Positions 6,796-15,827 of a stretch of 48,103 nucleotides of DNA are shown here, one piece after another. The notes beneath the pieces are model-generated. The model did no database searches, was not told the DNA's origin, and saw only the letters and a program-made list of their open reading frames with translations. Where the stretch lies: assembly GCA_018062135.1 (NCBI GenBank), contig JAGOSW010000003.1, positions 29,385 through 77,487 on the forward strand. The letters run 5' to 3'. This DNA is from Candidatus Woesebacteria bacterium. Lineage in GTDB: Bacteria > Patescibacteriota > Microgenomatia > UBA1406 > HO2-37-13b. The first letter of the stretch is position 1, and each line of letters opens with the position of its first letter. The position numbers and the translations under genes were made by a program.

Positions 6796-8980
6796 GGATA
6801 GAAAGTTAATTCGAGCTATGCTGTATCTTTACAGATCTTTATTTCTCATAGCGCCACTTCTCATGTTCCACCGTACTTCAGAGCTATTCGAGTTTAATAA
6901 AATGCTTTTTATCTATTTAGTAACCGGTGCAATCGGCGCCGTCTGGCTCTCACGCATGATAGTACACAAAAGAATTATACTCAAGAATACACTGTTTTCT
7001 CCAGTTCTTTTAGCTTTCTTTGCAAGCCAGGTTCTTTCTACGATATTTTCAATTGATAGATCCACTTCAATTTTTGGTTACTACGGAAGATTTAATGGGG
7101 GGCTTCTGTCAATAGCATCGTATGTATTGCTGTACATGGCATTTACATCAAATTTCAAAGGAGATCAGCTGAAGTCTGCGGTTCGTACCTTGATTCATTC
7201 TTCTATTATTGGATCGGTATTGGTTCTTCTTTGGGGCCTTCCGAGCAAGTTTGGCTATGATCCCTCTTGCTTATTATTTACAGGAACTTTTGATGTTGGC
7301 TGTTGGACAGAACAATTTAAGCCCACGATTCGCGTGTTCTCGACCTTAGGACAACCAAATTGGATGGGGGCATATCTTGCTGTTAACTTTTTCTTTGGTC
7401 TTTATTACTTTTTAATTTCATTTCGAAAAAAATCAACATCGTACATGTACGCAGCATATCTGTTGTTTCTTATGATTATGCTGCTTTTTACAAGATCGCG
7501 CTCATCATTAGTAGCTGTAGATATGGGATTGTTGCTAGTTGCAGCGTATTTTGTAGTTCATTATGGGAAGAACCTTCTCAACGCAAGGCATCGAGCACCA
7601 ATTGGCATTTTCGTAGGCATGCTTATTGTGGCGATACTCATTGCAAAAACAGGCGTTGGATCGATCGATAGATATATAACTTTTAACATGGGTTCTAATC
7701 AGAGTAAGGAATCAACAGCTCCAGCGACACCTGAAGATGAAAATCTTCTCATAACGGACTCATTCGCTATTAGAAAAATTGTCTGGCAAGGAGGTTATTC
7801 ACTTGGACTCACCTACCCTCTTTTCGGAACTGGCGTAGAAACTTTCGCTTATTCCTATAATTTTGTTCGCCCAGTGGCACATAATAATACCTCTGAATGG
7901 GACTATGTATATAACAAGGCTCACAACGAGTTTGTTAATTACTTTGCGACGACGGGCGTATTTGGCTTAGGGACATATCTCGTGTTTCTCGGAGTAGTCC
8001 TCTCGCAAGTAATCCACTTGTTTAAGAAGAGTTCCCGTCTGGAATTCGAGGAGCGAATGTTGCTTCTTGCATGTTTTGCTGGCTTTATTACGATTATTGT
8101 GACGAACTTCTTCGGATTTTCAATAACAGTTACAAATGTATATTTATACTTACTGCCTGCATTCATAATTTCACTAACTGATAAAAAGTTATCTAATGAA
8201 AATACTTCAGATCAAAGTGCGCATTACGCTATTTCTAAAGAGCAGAAAAGAATGCTAGTTTTGCCAGCAGTAGTAATGGCAGCATTTTTTTTGATGGTTA
8301 TCAACTATTGGAGGGCAGATATGCATTATGCAAAGGGAGATGGTTTAGCATCAGTTCAGGATTATAACGGAGCGTTGGTGGAGCTATACAGGGCATATAA
8401 CTTAAGAAGTGAGCACGTCTATGCTGACAAAATATCAAACGTTTTAGCGCAAGTCGCCCTGCTACAAGCTGCCACAAAAGGCGAAACAACATGCGTTTCG
8501 CATAAAAATGAGTTGAAAGAATGCACTGAGCTTGTGGAAGACTATATGCAGACTGCTTTACACGGTTCACCAAAGAATCCATATTATTATCGAACCGCAT
8601 CGCGAAATAACATTTTGCTTTATCAGGCCACCGGTGACGAGATGTACTACGAGAAGGCAGTCGATGCAGTCCAATCGGCACGCATGCTCGCCCCAACTGA
8701 TCCGCGCTATCCCTATACGTTGGCATTGTTTCATCTTGCAAAGTATGAAAATACAAAGAATCCAACTGCTAAAGATACGCAGCTATTTGGAAACCAGGCG
8801 ATTCCTCTTGTCGATTTCTCACTGCAGTTAAAACCGGATTATCGAGATGCATACTATGCCAAAGTATTGATTCTTAAGCAGTTAAAGCAGGCTGCCGAAG
8901 CTAAGCAGCTGATAGAGATGTACCTCGAAAAATACAATAGCACGGATGAGCAGTTTCTAGAAGAGCTCAAAAGTCTGTAA
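6794..8980 (+). CDS. O-antigen ligase/polymerase-like membrane protein with C-terminal TPR region
   Basis: From the ATG at 6794 this is a 728-aa protein. The first ~480 residues hold about a dozen membrane helices with a Wzy_C/WaaL-type core: TLGQPNWMGAYLA, FTRSRSSLVAV and AHNEFVNYFATTGVFG, the last being the conserved periplasmic-loop/helix region. Residues from about 530 on are soluble and helical with TPR-like spacing. Such proteins join or polymerise lipid-linked glycans at the cell surface. An upstream in-frame extension to 6629 lies inside mreB and is rejected. TACAAT seven bases before the ATG suggests a leaderless mRNA. The 3' end overlaps the convergent GT39 gene by 14 bp. Confidence 0.82.
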   Translation: MDRKLIRAMLYLYRSLFLIAPLLMFHRTSELFEFNKMLFIYLVTGAIGAVWLSRMIVHKRIILKNTLFSPVLLAFFASQVLSTIFSIDRSTSIFGYYGRFNGGLLSIASYVLLYMAFTSNFKGDQLKSAVRTLIHSSIIGSVLVLLWGLPSKFGYDPSCLLFTGTFDVGCWTEQFKPTIRVFSTLGQPNWMGAYLAVNFFFGLYYFLISFRKKSTSYMYAAYLLFLMIMLLFTRSRSSLVAVDMGLLLVAAYFVVHYGKNLLNARHRAPIGIFVGMLIVAILIAKTGVGSIDRYITFNMGSNQSKESTAPATPEDENLLITDSFAIRKIVWQGGYSLGLTYPLFGTGVETFAYSYNFVRPVAHNNTSEWDYVYNKAHNEFVNYFATTGVFGLGTYLVFLGVVLSQVIHLFKKSSRLEFEERMLLLACFAGFITIIVTNFFGFSITVTNVYLYLLPAFIISLTDKKLSNENTSDQSAHYAISKEQKRMLVLPAVVMAAFFLMVINYWRADMHYAKGDGLASVQDYNGALVELYRAYNLRSEHVYADKISNVLAQVALLQAATKGETTCVSHKNELKECTELVEDYMQTALHGSPKNPYYYRTASRNNILLYQATGDEMYYEKAVDAVQSARMLAPTDPRYPYTLALFHLAKYENTKNPTAKDTQLFGNQAIPLVDFSLQLKPDYRDAYYAKVLILKQLKQAAEAKQLIEMYLEKYNSTDEQFLEELKSL

Positions 8981-10430
8981 TTCTCTTTGTCTTATCAATT
9001 AATTTAAATACAAAGGCATCATAGCCGCCCGCGTGTACTTCGCTCTTGCTTTCAAGATTCTTTTGAATGTAGGTGGTTATGAAATTTCCAAACAAATGTG
9101 CCTCAAAGTGTCCGTTATAGACAACATAGTCGCTATCATTGAGAATGTTTAAATACTTATCTCTTGCGATAGGAACCGCCGGAAATTCATACAATGTAAT
9201 CCCCTTTTTACTTGTAAGGCCATAGTATGGGTCTGGAATTGCTGTCAAAAAAACTGATGATTCCTCAGGAATTTTAGAAGCAACGGCATTTGCGAATGCT
9301 TCATATTTATAACCACCTTGTGCAGCTCCGTTAATAAGCGAAATTGTCTGGATAATTTGTGCAATCAATATACATGCCGATAACTGTAAAAGCCTTTTTC
9401 TATGAGTTGAAAAGGACGCATCAGATATAAAATAATATGTAGCAAGGATGGTAAGTGTTATTGGGTATATCGAGTAAAATTCTGATTTACCTTTAACTGA
9501 TAGTATCCAAGCAATAGCGAGCATCGAAACTGATAAAGCCTGGATTGCGAGAACCTTCTTCTTCAGCAGGAATATTTTTTGTAAAAGCAGCGTCACTATG
9601 TAGAGTGAAAGTATGAGATAGCTAGCTAATACGACCCTCTGTAAAAGTTCGCCTGTTAGTAGATCAACGTGCAGCCAGGAGGCTACAAGTGATCTTGGAT
9701 AACTGGAAAGGTTAAATTGTTGCAAAAAAGTATTCCAATGTAGATAGACATCAATCAACCAAGGCAATAAAGTTACCAGGCATGTCAGGAGCACTACAGA
9801 ATATTTTCTTAGCAAATTATTCTTTTCTTGAAAAATGATGGATGCAAGTGTGCCGATTATAAATATTATGCCAATAATGTGGTTGAGTATAGACATGCCA
9901 AATGCCAAGCCAGCCAGGCCGAAGAGCAGATAGTTATTCTTTTTGTTATCTTCATGTGCTCTACTCATTAAATACAATCCAAGCAATCCAAACATCAATA
10001 CAAATATTTCTGGTCTTGCGAGACGCGTGCTTTTTGCTACCACGACATTGGAAACCCAAAGCGCCAGTGGTAAAAGCACGTGTCCTGCTAAATGTTTCTT
10101 CTTTAAAAGCAGAAAGAGAATCACCAGCGCTGCAAATCCTACAATCTGGACCAGTGCTCTCTGATAATAAATTGATTCTCCCCAGACCCGTTGCCAGAGA
10201 GCATATTCATAGAAAAATAAAGGAGGATTCCACATTGCTTTTGTTTGGATGTTGATAATTGCATCCTTCCATAAGTCGGATTTTATAGTTCCAGTCGCTA
10301 TTACATTTTCAACAACTTCCGCATAGATTGCCTCATCAGGCCAAACTGGGGGATGAATTGTTTGCAAAAATAGTGACGAAAAAATGTAAAAAGAAAAAAT
10401 AAGAAGAAGGAATATGTTGAGTGCTTTCAT
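8967..10430 (-). CDS. GT-C family glycosyltransferase (GT39/ArnT-like, PMT_2)
   Basis: 487-aa integral membrane protein with about ten helices. The N-terminal helix is followed by HPPVWPDEAIYAEV, in which the DE pair matches the catalytic acidic motif of polyprenyl-phosphate-sugar transferases. AKSTRLARPEIFVL is a further family-typical segment. It would transfer a sugar from a polyprenyl-phosphate donor to a glycan or protein outside the membrane; donor and acceptor cannot be told. TTG at 10433 is an alternative start, but the ATG at 10430 lies eight bases after TACAAT. It is divergent from the aminotransferase gene. Confidence 0.8.
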   Translation of the reverse strand: MKALNIFLLLIFSFYIFSSLFLQTIHPPVWPDEAIYAEVVENVIATGTIKSDLWKDAIINIQTKAMWNPPLFFYEYALWQRVWGESIYYQRALVQIVGFAALVILFLLLKKKHLAGHVLLPLALWVSNVVVAKSTRLARPEIFVLMFGLLGLYLMSRAHEDNKKNNYLLFGLAGLAFGMSILNHIIGIIFIIGTLASIIFQEKNNLLRKYSVVLLTCLVTLLPWLIDVYLHWNTFLQQFNLSSYPRSLVASWLHVDLLTGELLQRVVLASYLILSLYIVTLLLQKIFLLKKKVLAIQALSVSMLAIAWILSVKGKSEFYSIYPITLTILATYYFISDASFSTHRKRLLQLSACILIAQIIQTISLINGAAQGGYKYEAFANAVASKIPEESSVFLTAIPDPYYGLTSKKGITLYEFPAVPIARDKYLNILNDSDYVVYNGHFEAHLFGNFITTYIQKNLESKSEVHAGGYDAFVFKLIDKTKRITDF

Positions 10431-10460
10431 CAACTTATATTGTATACTGAACTCTTGTAA

Positions 10461-11585
10461 ATGGTAGCTAAAAAACTATTCGTATACGAGCCTTCAATTA
10501 CCGATCTGGAAAAAAAATATGTTTTTGATTGTTTAGAAAGTGGGTGGATTTCGTCATCGGGAGAAATGGTTACCCGATTTGGAAATTTATTCAGTGAATA
10601 CATAGGAACAAAGTACGCAATCCCCCTCTGCAACGGAACTGCAGCATTGCACCTGTCTCTACTTGCATATGGCATTGGTAAGGGCGATGAAGTTATATGT
10701 CCGGCATTTACTTTTGCCGCAACAGCAAATGTGGTTATTCATGCGGGGGCAAAGCCAGTACTTGTCGACATAGAAAAAGAGAGTCTTGCCATGAACCCCA
10801 TACTTATTGAAAAAGCTATAACGAAGAAAACCAAAGCGATCATTGTTGCCCACCTATATGGCATGCCGGCAGATGTGTTACTTCTTAAGAAATTATGTAA
10901 AAAATATAAACTTATTTTGATTGAAGACGCAGCCGAATCGCTTGGCGCAACCTGCGGAAAGAAGTACGTCGGATCAATTGGAGATATAGGGTGCTTTAGT
11001 TTTTACGGAAATAAGAATGTTACAACTGGTGAGGGAGGAATGGTTGTAACAAATAATTTGAAAATAGCTGAAAGAGTACGTTATTTTGCTTCGCATGCAA
11101 TGAAACAGTCGAAAAGATACTGGCATAACGAAGTTGGATACAACTACAGAATGACATCGTTACAAGCAGCTATTGGTGTTGCGCAGATGGAGCGTGTGGA
11201 CGAGATCTTAAAGAAAAAAGTTCATATCAGTGATACCTATGATATGCTTCTGAAAAACGTTCCAAATATCAGACTTATGAAGGATCCTTCATATGGTAAA
11301 TATGTATGTTGGCTATATACATTGTTTGTTCCGAATATCAAAATGCGCAATGCTATGATGACTTACATGGACAAAAAAGGCATTGAAACTCGAAAAACAT
11401 TCTACCCACTTTCTGATATGCCACCGTATAAGACAGTTGAAAAGTTTCCTGTTAGTAAGCAGATGGCACAGACTGGAATTTCTTTTCCTTCCAGTCCCCT
11501 TTTGACAGATGATGACATAGTCTTTGTTGTGAACACAATTAAGCATTTCATGAGAACGTATGATCGCGAAGCCAAAAAAAAGTGA
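10461..11585 (+). CDS. DegT/DnrJ/EryC1/StrS-family sugar aminotransferase
   Basis: 374-aa PLP enzyme that aminates a nucleotide-linked keto-sugar. Visible landmarks: substrate loop GWISSSGEMV (28-37), CNGTAALHL (58-66), PAFTFAATAN (81-90), PLP-binding EDAAESLGA (155-163) and Schiff-base lysine K185 in FYGNKNVTTGEGG. YNYRMTSLQAA is the family helix near residue 225. The closest well-known reactions are perosamine and related 4-amino-sugar syntheses, but the product is not determinable. It heads the operon aminotransferase-GNAT-methyltransferase-GT2-YfhO and overlaps GNAT by 26 bp. Confidence 0.9.
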   Translation: MVAKKLFVYEPSITDLEKKYVFDCLESGWISSSGEMVTRFGNLFSEYIGTKYAIPLCNGTAALHLSLLAYGIGKGDEVICPAFTFAATANVVIHAGAKPVLVDIEKESLAMNPILIEKAITKKTKAIIVAHLYGMPADVLLLKKLCKKYKLILIEDAAESLGATCGKKYVGSIGDIGCFSFYGNKNVTTGEGGMVVTNNLKIAERVRYFASHAMKQSKRYWHNEVGYNYRMTSLQAAIGVAQMERVDEILKKKVHISDTYDMLLKNVPNIRLMKDPSYGKYVCWLYTLFVPNIKMRNAMMTYMDKKGIETRKTFYPLSDMPPYKTVEKFPVSKQMAQTGISFPSSPLLTDDDIVFVVNTIKHFMRTYDREAKKK

Positions 11586-12141
11586 TATTTCTGTCATCGC
11601 AGATCTCCATATGCTTTCACTCCCAAACGAACTCTTGTCAAAGCTTGGTAGGAAATTTTTAACGGAAATTTACTCAGAAGCATTAAATGATAAGGAAGCC
11701 CTATTTTTTATTAGTAAAACAGAAAAAAATCTTAACGGTTTTATATTTCTGTCGAAAGATTCAGGAGCTTTTTATAAAAAACTTATAGCGCGCCGTTTCT
11801 TCAAAGTAGGTCTGATAATAATAGAGCAAATAAGAAATGATTTTTCTCTATTAGGAAAGCTGGTATCAACTGCGAGGTACTTACTTTTTTCGAAAGCTGA
11901 GCCCGCACCTGAAATTCTTGTATTCTCGGTACACCCGGACATGCAGAGAAATGGAATTGGGTCAACTTTATTAAAAACGCTCGAAGATAGGCTCGCAGAT
12001 GCCGGTATTAGAGTGTACAATGTCAAAACGACAAGCTTAAACAGAAAATCGAATAATTTTTACCAAAAAAATGGTTTTGAAATTATAAAAAGTTTTAACA
12101 TTCAGAATAGAGAATGGTCAGAGTACAGAAAAAGGATATAA
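11560..12141 (+). CDS. GNAT-family N-acetyltransferase
   Basis: 193 aa. Acetyl-CoA motif A is clear at about residues 123-140: ILVFSVHPDMQRNGIGSTLL, with the Q/R-x-x-G-x-G/A pattern as QRNGIG. Motif B is NNFYQKNGFEII near residue 165. Directly behind a sugar aminotransferase with a 26-bp overlap, it may acetylate the resulting amino sugar (inference from context). Its own sequence does not fix the substrate. Confidence 0.82.
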   Translation: MIAKPKKSDISVIADLHMLSLPNELLSKLGRKFLTEIYSEALNDKEALFFISKTEKNLNGFIFLSKDSGAFYKKLIARRFFKVGLIIIEQIRNDFSLLGKLVSTARYLLFSKAEPAPEILVFSVHPDMQRNGIGSTLLKTLEDRLADAGIRVYNVKTTSLNRKSNNFYQKNGFEIIKSFNIQNREWSEYRKRI

Positions 12142-12941
12142 ATGTAGAACAGGTACTTCTTGATCTTTTAATGGTAGGTCCACTTGCCTGGGCACTAATT
12201 CGTGTGCAAGAGATATATATTTTATCACGCGTACCATTTACTCATCCTGTCTTGGACTTGGCTTGCGGTGATGGTGGTTTTGCTGGAATTCTGCTGAAGC
12301 ATCAAGGTTTTGAATCATACGATATCGGAACTGATATCGACAGGAAAGAAATTGATAAAGCAAAAAAAAGTGGCTCCTATAAAAACATAATCCTAGCAGA
12401 TGCCTCACATCTCCCATTTAAGGACAATACCTTTAAAACGATCTTTAGCAATGGTAGCGTTGAGCATTTCTCGAATTTTGAACTATGTCTGTCAGAAATC
12501 CATCGTGTTTTAAGTAAAGATGGAATATGCTATTTAACTGTACCGAGCAGTGCAATTGGAAAATATTTGCTATTCTCACGTATATGCAGGTTTTTAAGAT
12601 TAGGAATATTTGCAGATGCGTACGAGTATTTCTTTAATAGCTTATTTAAGCATAAAAACTTGTATTCTCACAATGAATGGAAGAAGATTTTATCGAGAAA
12701 TAAATTAATTCTTTCGGATTATTATTACTACAATTTCGATCCCGTTGTTCCTGGTCACGACGTTTTGCTGTGGCTTAATTCGTGGAATTTTGTAGTAAAG
12801 AAAATTACAGGTAATTGGTTTTTGAGTAGTGGTTTAAGAAAACGTACAGCACCTATCGAGAAGCTTTTAGTGAAGCGCTTTATTAATCTTTCTTCGTCAC
12901 AAGAGATAGGGCCGTCGTTATTTCTTGTTATTAAAAAATGA
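12114..12941 (+). CDS. Class I SAM-dependent methyltransferase (Methyltransf_11 type)
   Basis: 275 aa. Motif I VLDLACGDGGFAG begins near residue 43; an acidic residue at strand 2 follows in DIGTDID. ADASHLPFKDNTFKTIFSNGSVEHF is the typical motif II/III region and HRVLSKDGICYLTVP the post-motif strand. The C-terminal half is longer and basic. It overlaps GNAT by 28 bp and its stop overlaps the next ATG as ATGA. Within the glycan operon it may methylate a sugar. Codon 20 (MVGPLAW) is a possible later start. Confidence 0.85.
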   Translation: MVRVQKKDINVEQVLLDLLMVGPLAWALIRVQEIYILSRVPFTHPVLDLACGDGGFAGILLKHQGFESYDIGTDIDRKEIDKAKKSGSYKNIILADASHLPFKDNTFKTIFSNGSVEHFSNFELCLSEIHRVLSKDGICYLTVPSSAIGKYLLFSRICRFLRLGIFADAYEYFFNSLFKHKNLYSHNEWKKILSRNKLILSDYYYYNFDPVVPGHDVLLWLNSWNFVVKKITGNWFLSSGLRKRTAPIEKLLVKRFINLSSSQEIGPSLFLVIKK

Positions 12942-13648
12942 TAAAGCAAAGCACAAGAGTTAGTGTAATTTTGCCTACGTTTAATGAGCGTGATAATATT
13001 CTAGAAATCCTCGCAATCTTGAGAACTCTTTCACTCAGAAATAAGCTAAGCATTGAATGTGTGGTAGTTGATGATAATTCAACTGATGGAACATCTGATC
13101 AGATAAAGAAGTTAAGAAGTAAAGAAATTAACCTTATTGTGAGAAAAAAAGAAAGAGGACTTGCTTCGGCAATTCTTCATGGTATTAAAAAATCATCCGG
13201 AACAATTGTGGTTGTTATGGATACTGACTTAAATCATGATCCCCGACTTATTCCTGTCTTAGTAAAGAATCTAAAAAAATCCTCAATGGTTATAGGATCT
13301 CGTTTTGTGAAGAATGGTGGAATGGATAATTATCTTCGCTATGTTGCAAGCAAAATATACAACAAATATTTCCTTTCTCTTATTCTAGGATCAGGCGTTT
13401 CGGACAATTTAAGCGGCTACTTTGTTATGTATAAGGATGATCTTGTTCCTTTTCTGAATAAAAAAATATTCTTCGGGTATGGAGATTACTTTATTCGCCT
13501 AATTTATTCTTTAAAAAAAAGTAGTTTTTCATTTATAGAAGTACCTTGCTATTACAAAAATCGCACGTATGGCGAAAGCAAATCAAAGTTTATTAATATG
13601 CTTTTCTCATATACTATTGAGGCAATAACATATGTTCACAAAAAATAA
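12938..13648 (+). CDS. Family 2 glycosyltransferase (polyprenol-phosphate sugar transferase-like)
   Basis: 236 aa GT-A fold enzyme. Motifs: VSVILPTFNERDNI (8-21), VVVDDNSTDGT (about 43-53), and VVVMDTDLNHDP (about 86-97) with the metal-binding DxD-like DTD. The size and NERDNI/DDNSTDGT pattern resemble dolichol-phosphate mannose synthase (DPM1) types lacking membrane helices. It could make the polyprenyl-phosphate sugar used by the GT-C enzymes nearby (inference). Confidence 0.88.
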   Translation: MIKQSTRVSVILPTFNERDNILEILAILRTLSLRNKLSIECVVVDDNSTDGTSDQIKKLRSKEINLIVRKKERGLASAILHGIKKSSGTIVVVMDTDLNHDPRLIPVLVKNLKKSSMVIGSRFVKNGGMDNYLRYVASKIYNKYFLSLILGSGVSDNLSGYFVMYKDDLVPFLNKKIFFGYGDYFIRLIYSLKKSSFSFIEVPCYYKNRTYGESKSKFINMLFSYTIEAITYVHKK

Positions 13649-15827
13649 TCTTTTTAAAATGTTACCAGTTCTTGGCATCCTCCTTCTGGTGATAGGATTC
13701 TTCTGTAAACTTTTTTACCCAGAAGTTTCTATGTTTGTGACCCCTGATTTTGGCCAGAGTGACTTGTTTCAGTTAAATTATCCTGCGAAGTATTCGCTTC
13801 ACCAAGCTTTACAACAAAACTCATTGCCTTTATGGAATAAGTATATTGGAACGGGGTTTCCTCAACTTGCAGAAGGCCAAATTGGCACATTTAATCTTAT
13901 TAATCTTTTTTTATACAAATTCTTTCCCTTCGTAGTTGCGCTTAATCTTGGATATATTAGTATCTATCTTGTCTCGGCCCTGGGAACATTCGCATATCTA
14001 AGGTTCTTAAAGTTTAGTAATTTCCCAGCTTTTATGGGGGCTATTCTTTTTGCCTTCTCTGGCTTCTTTGTTACTCATATGAGTCACATTAACTTAATTC
14101 AGGCATCATCGTATCTACCCTGGCTTTTTTTACTTACACACGCATATATTCGGCATAAAAAGCCAATTTTCTTACTGCTTTTACTCTTAGTTCTTGCCCA
14201 GCAGTTTTTTTCTGGCTTTCCGCAAATAACATTTATCTCATTATGTGGATTGGTACTTCTATATATTTTTAACGTAGATGAACAATGGAAGAACCCCAGA
14301 ACATATATATTGCCTTTAATTGCGCTGATTCTGTTTTTGAGCTTGATTGCAGTTCAATTATTACCTTCAAAAGAATTTTTAGATATATCTTCGAGAAAGG
14401 ATGGATTTCTTCTTTCCGCAGCTACGGAGTATAGCTTTCCCTGGAAACATTTTATCGGTTTTGTTAAACCTGATTTTTTTGGCACGCCCCAACAAGGAAC
14501 ATATCCAGTGTTTACGAAGTTTGATGGCAGTATATATTGGGAAAATACTGGATACATCGGTCTTATTCCCTTATTTCTTGCATTCCTAGCCCTACTAAAG
14601 AAAAAAAAGACGAAGGAACACAAATTCTATATATTATTGCTTCTTGTGGCAGCGCTTATGATGACTGGAAAACACTCGCCACTGTATCTCATTTATTCCT
14701 TCACGCCCTTTAATTTCTTCCGTGTCCCTTCGCGTTACATTCTGCTTTTTGTATGGGCACTTACAATTTTGGCAACATATGGACTTGAATATTTCTCAAC
14801 ATTGATTAAGAAATACACATCAACACAAATTGCCATAGGTATACGCATACTAGTAGTGTCTTTGGCGATCACCCAGCTTCTATTCTACGGATACACTTAC
14901 AATCCTATCGGAAAAACCTCTGAATGGTTAAAAGAACCTCGCCTAACGACGCATCTGTCTGACACGCAGCGATACTACACAATTGGCTCAGGTCTTCTTT
15001 GGAACAATACTTTCTTGAAGGAAGGTTGGAAGGATACTGCCCCTTTTCTAGAAATGCAGAATTACACAAAACCGAATATTAATATTATTTTTTCTAAACC
15101 ATCATTTCAGGTTTATCCTATCCTAACAACAAATCGTTACTCAGTGATGGAATCGGTTCTTGAGCAGAACATCCCTATGAATGGCGACACAAAATCTTTT
15201 ACTATTTCAAACACGGGTGAGAAGGCTATGCGTATAAATGGTATAGACACTATAATATCTGCCCTTAAAAGTAGCTCGTTTAAAGAGATTGACAATGTAA
15301 GTGTAGGCAAGGAGAAAATATATGTGTACGCAATCCCTAAAGCTCTTCCTCGTGCTTACGTTGTGTATGATTACGCACATGTTGAAACAGTTGAAGAATT
15401 TTCAAGTCAACTATTGGATGAAAACTTCGATCCAGCGAAAAAAGTATTTCTTGAAAAAAAACTTCCTAATTTTACGATCCCTGCTGAACAACAGCCGAAG
15501 TCAGCAGTTAAGATACTCAGCAACGACAATCAGTTCATAAAACTCCATGTAGAATCGAGTGAAGATGGAATACTGGTTCTTAGTGATCTTTTTTACCCTG
15601 GATGGCAAGCTAGCTTGAATGGTGTACAGGTTGAAGTACTCGCGGCAAATATAGCACAAAGAGCAATTGTTCTTCCAAAGGGCGTGCATACAGTGGAGTT
15701 TATGTATAAGTCTGCAGTATTTAAGACAGGTGCGACTATTTCCGTCTTTGCACACTTGCTTATAATTGCTCTAATTTTTGCTGGTTTTTACTATTCAAAG
15801 AATCGTAAACTGCCCTCCACTCTTTAA
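13632..15827 (+). CDS. YfhO-family multi-pass membrane protein
   Basis: 731 aa. The N-terminal ~430 residues hold about a dozen membrane helices with the YfhO-type first loop (TPDFGQSDLFQLNYP, then PLWNKYIGTGFPQLAEGQIG). A soluble extracytoplasmic C-terminal domain ends in LFYPGWQASLNG...LPKGVHTVEFMYKS and one last helix, the usual YfhO C-terminus. YfhO proteins are GT-C-like and take part in surface or teichoic-acid glycosylation. It overlaps the GT2 gene by 17 bp, and its 3' end overlaps the convergent DUF2723 gene by 68 bp. Confidence 0.82.
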   Translation: MFTKNNLFKMLPVLGILLLVIGFFCKLFYPEVSMFVTPDFGQSDLFQLNYPAKYSLHQALQQNSLPLWNKYIGTGFPQLAEGQIGTFNLINLFLYKFFPFVVALNLGYISIYLVSALGTFAYLRFLKFSNFPAFMGAILFAFSGFFVTHMSHINLIQASSYLPWLFLLTHAYIRHKKPIFLLLLLLVLAQQFFSGFPQITFISLCGLVLLYIFNVDEQWKNPRTYILPLIALILFLSLIAVQLLPSKEFLDISSRKDGFLLSAATEYSFPWKHFIGFVKPDFFGTPQQGTYPVFTKFDGSIYWENTGYIGLIPLFLAFLALLKKKKTKEHKFYILLLLVAALMMTGKHSPLYLIYSFTPFNFFRVPSRYILLFVWALTILATYGLEYFSTLIKKYTSTQIAIGIRILVVSLAITQLLFYGYTYNPIGKTSEWLKEPRLTTHLSDTQRYYTIGSGLLWNNTFLKEGWKDTAPFLEMQNYTKPNINIIFSKPSFQVYPILTTNRYSVMESVLEQNIPMNGDTKSFTISNTGEKAMRINGIDTIISALKSSSFKEIDNVSVGKEKIYVYAIPKALPRAYVVYDYAHVETVEEFSSQLLDENFDPAKKVFLEKKLPNFTIPAEQQPKSAVKILSNDNQFIKLHVESSEDGILVLSDLFYPGWQASLNGVQVEVLAANIAQRAIVLPKGVHTVEFMYKSAVFKTGATISVFAHLLIIALIFAGFYYSKNRKLPSTL

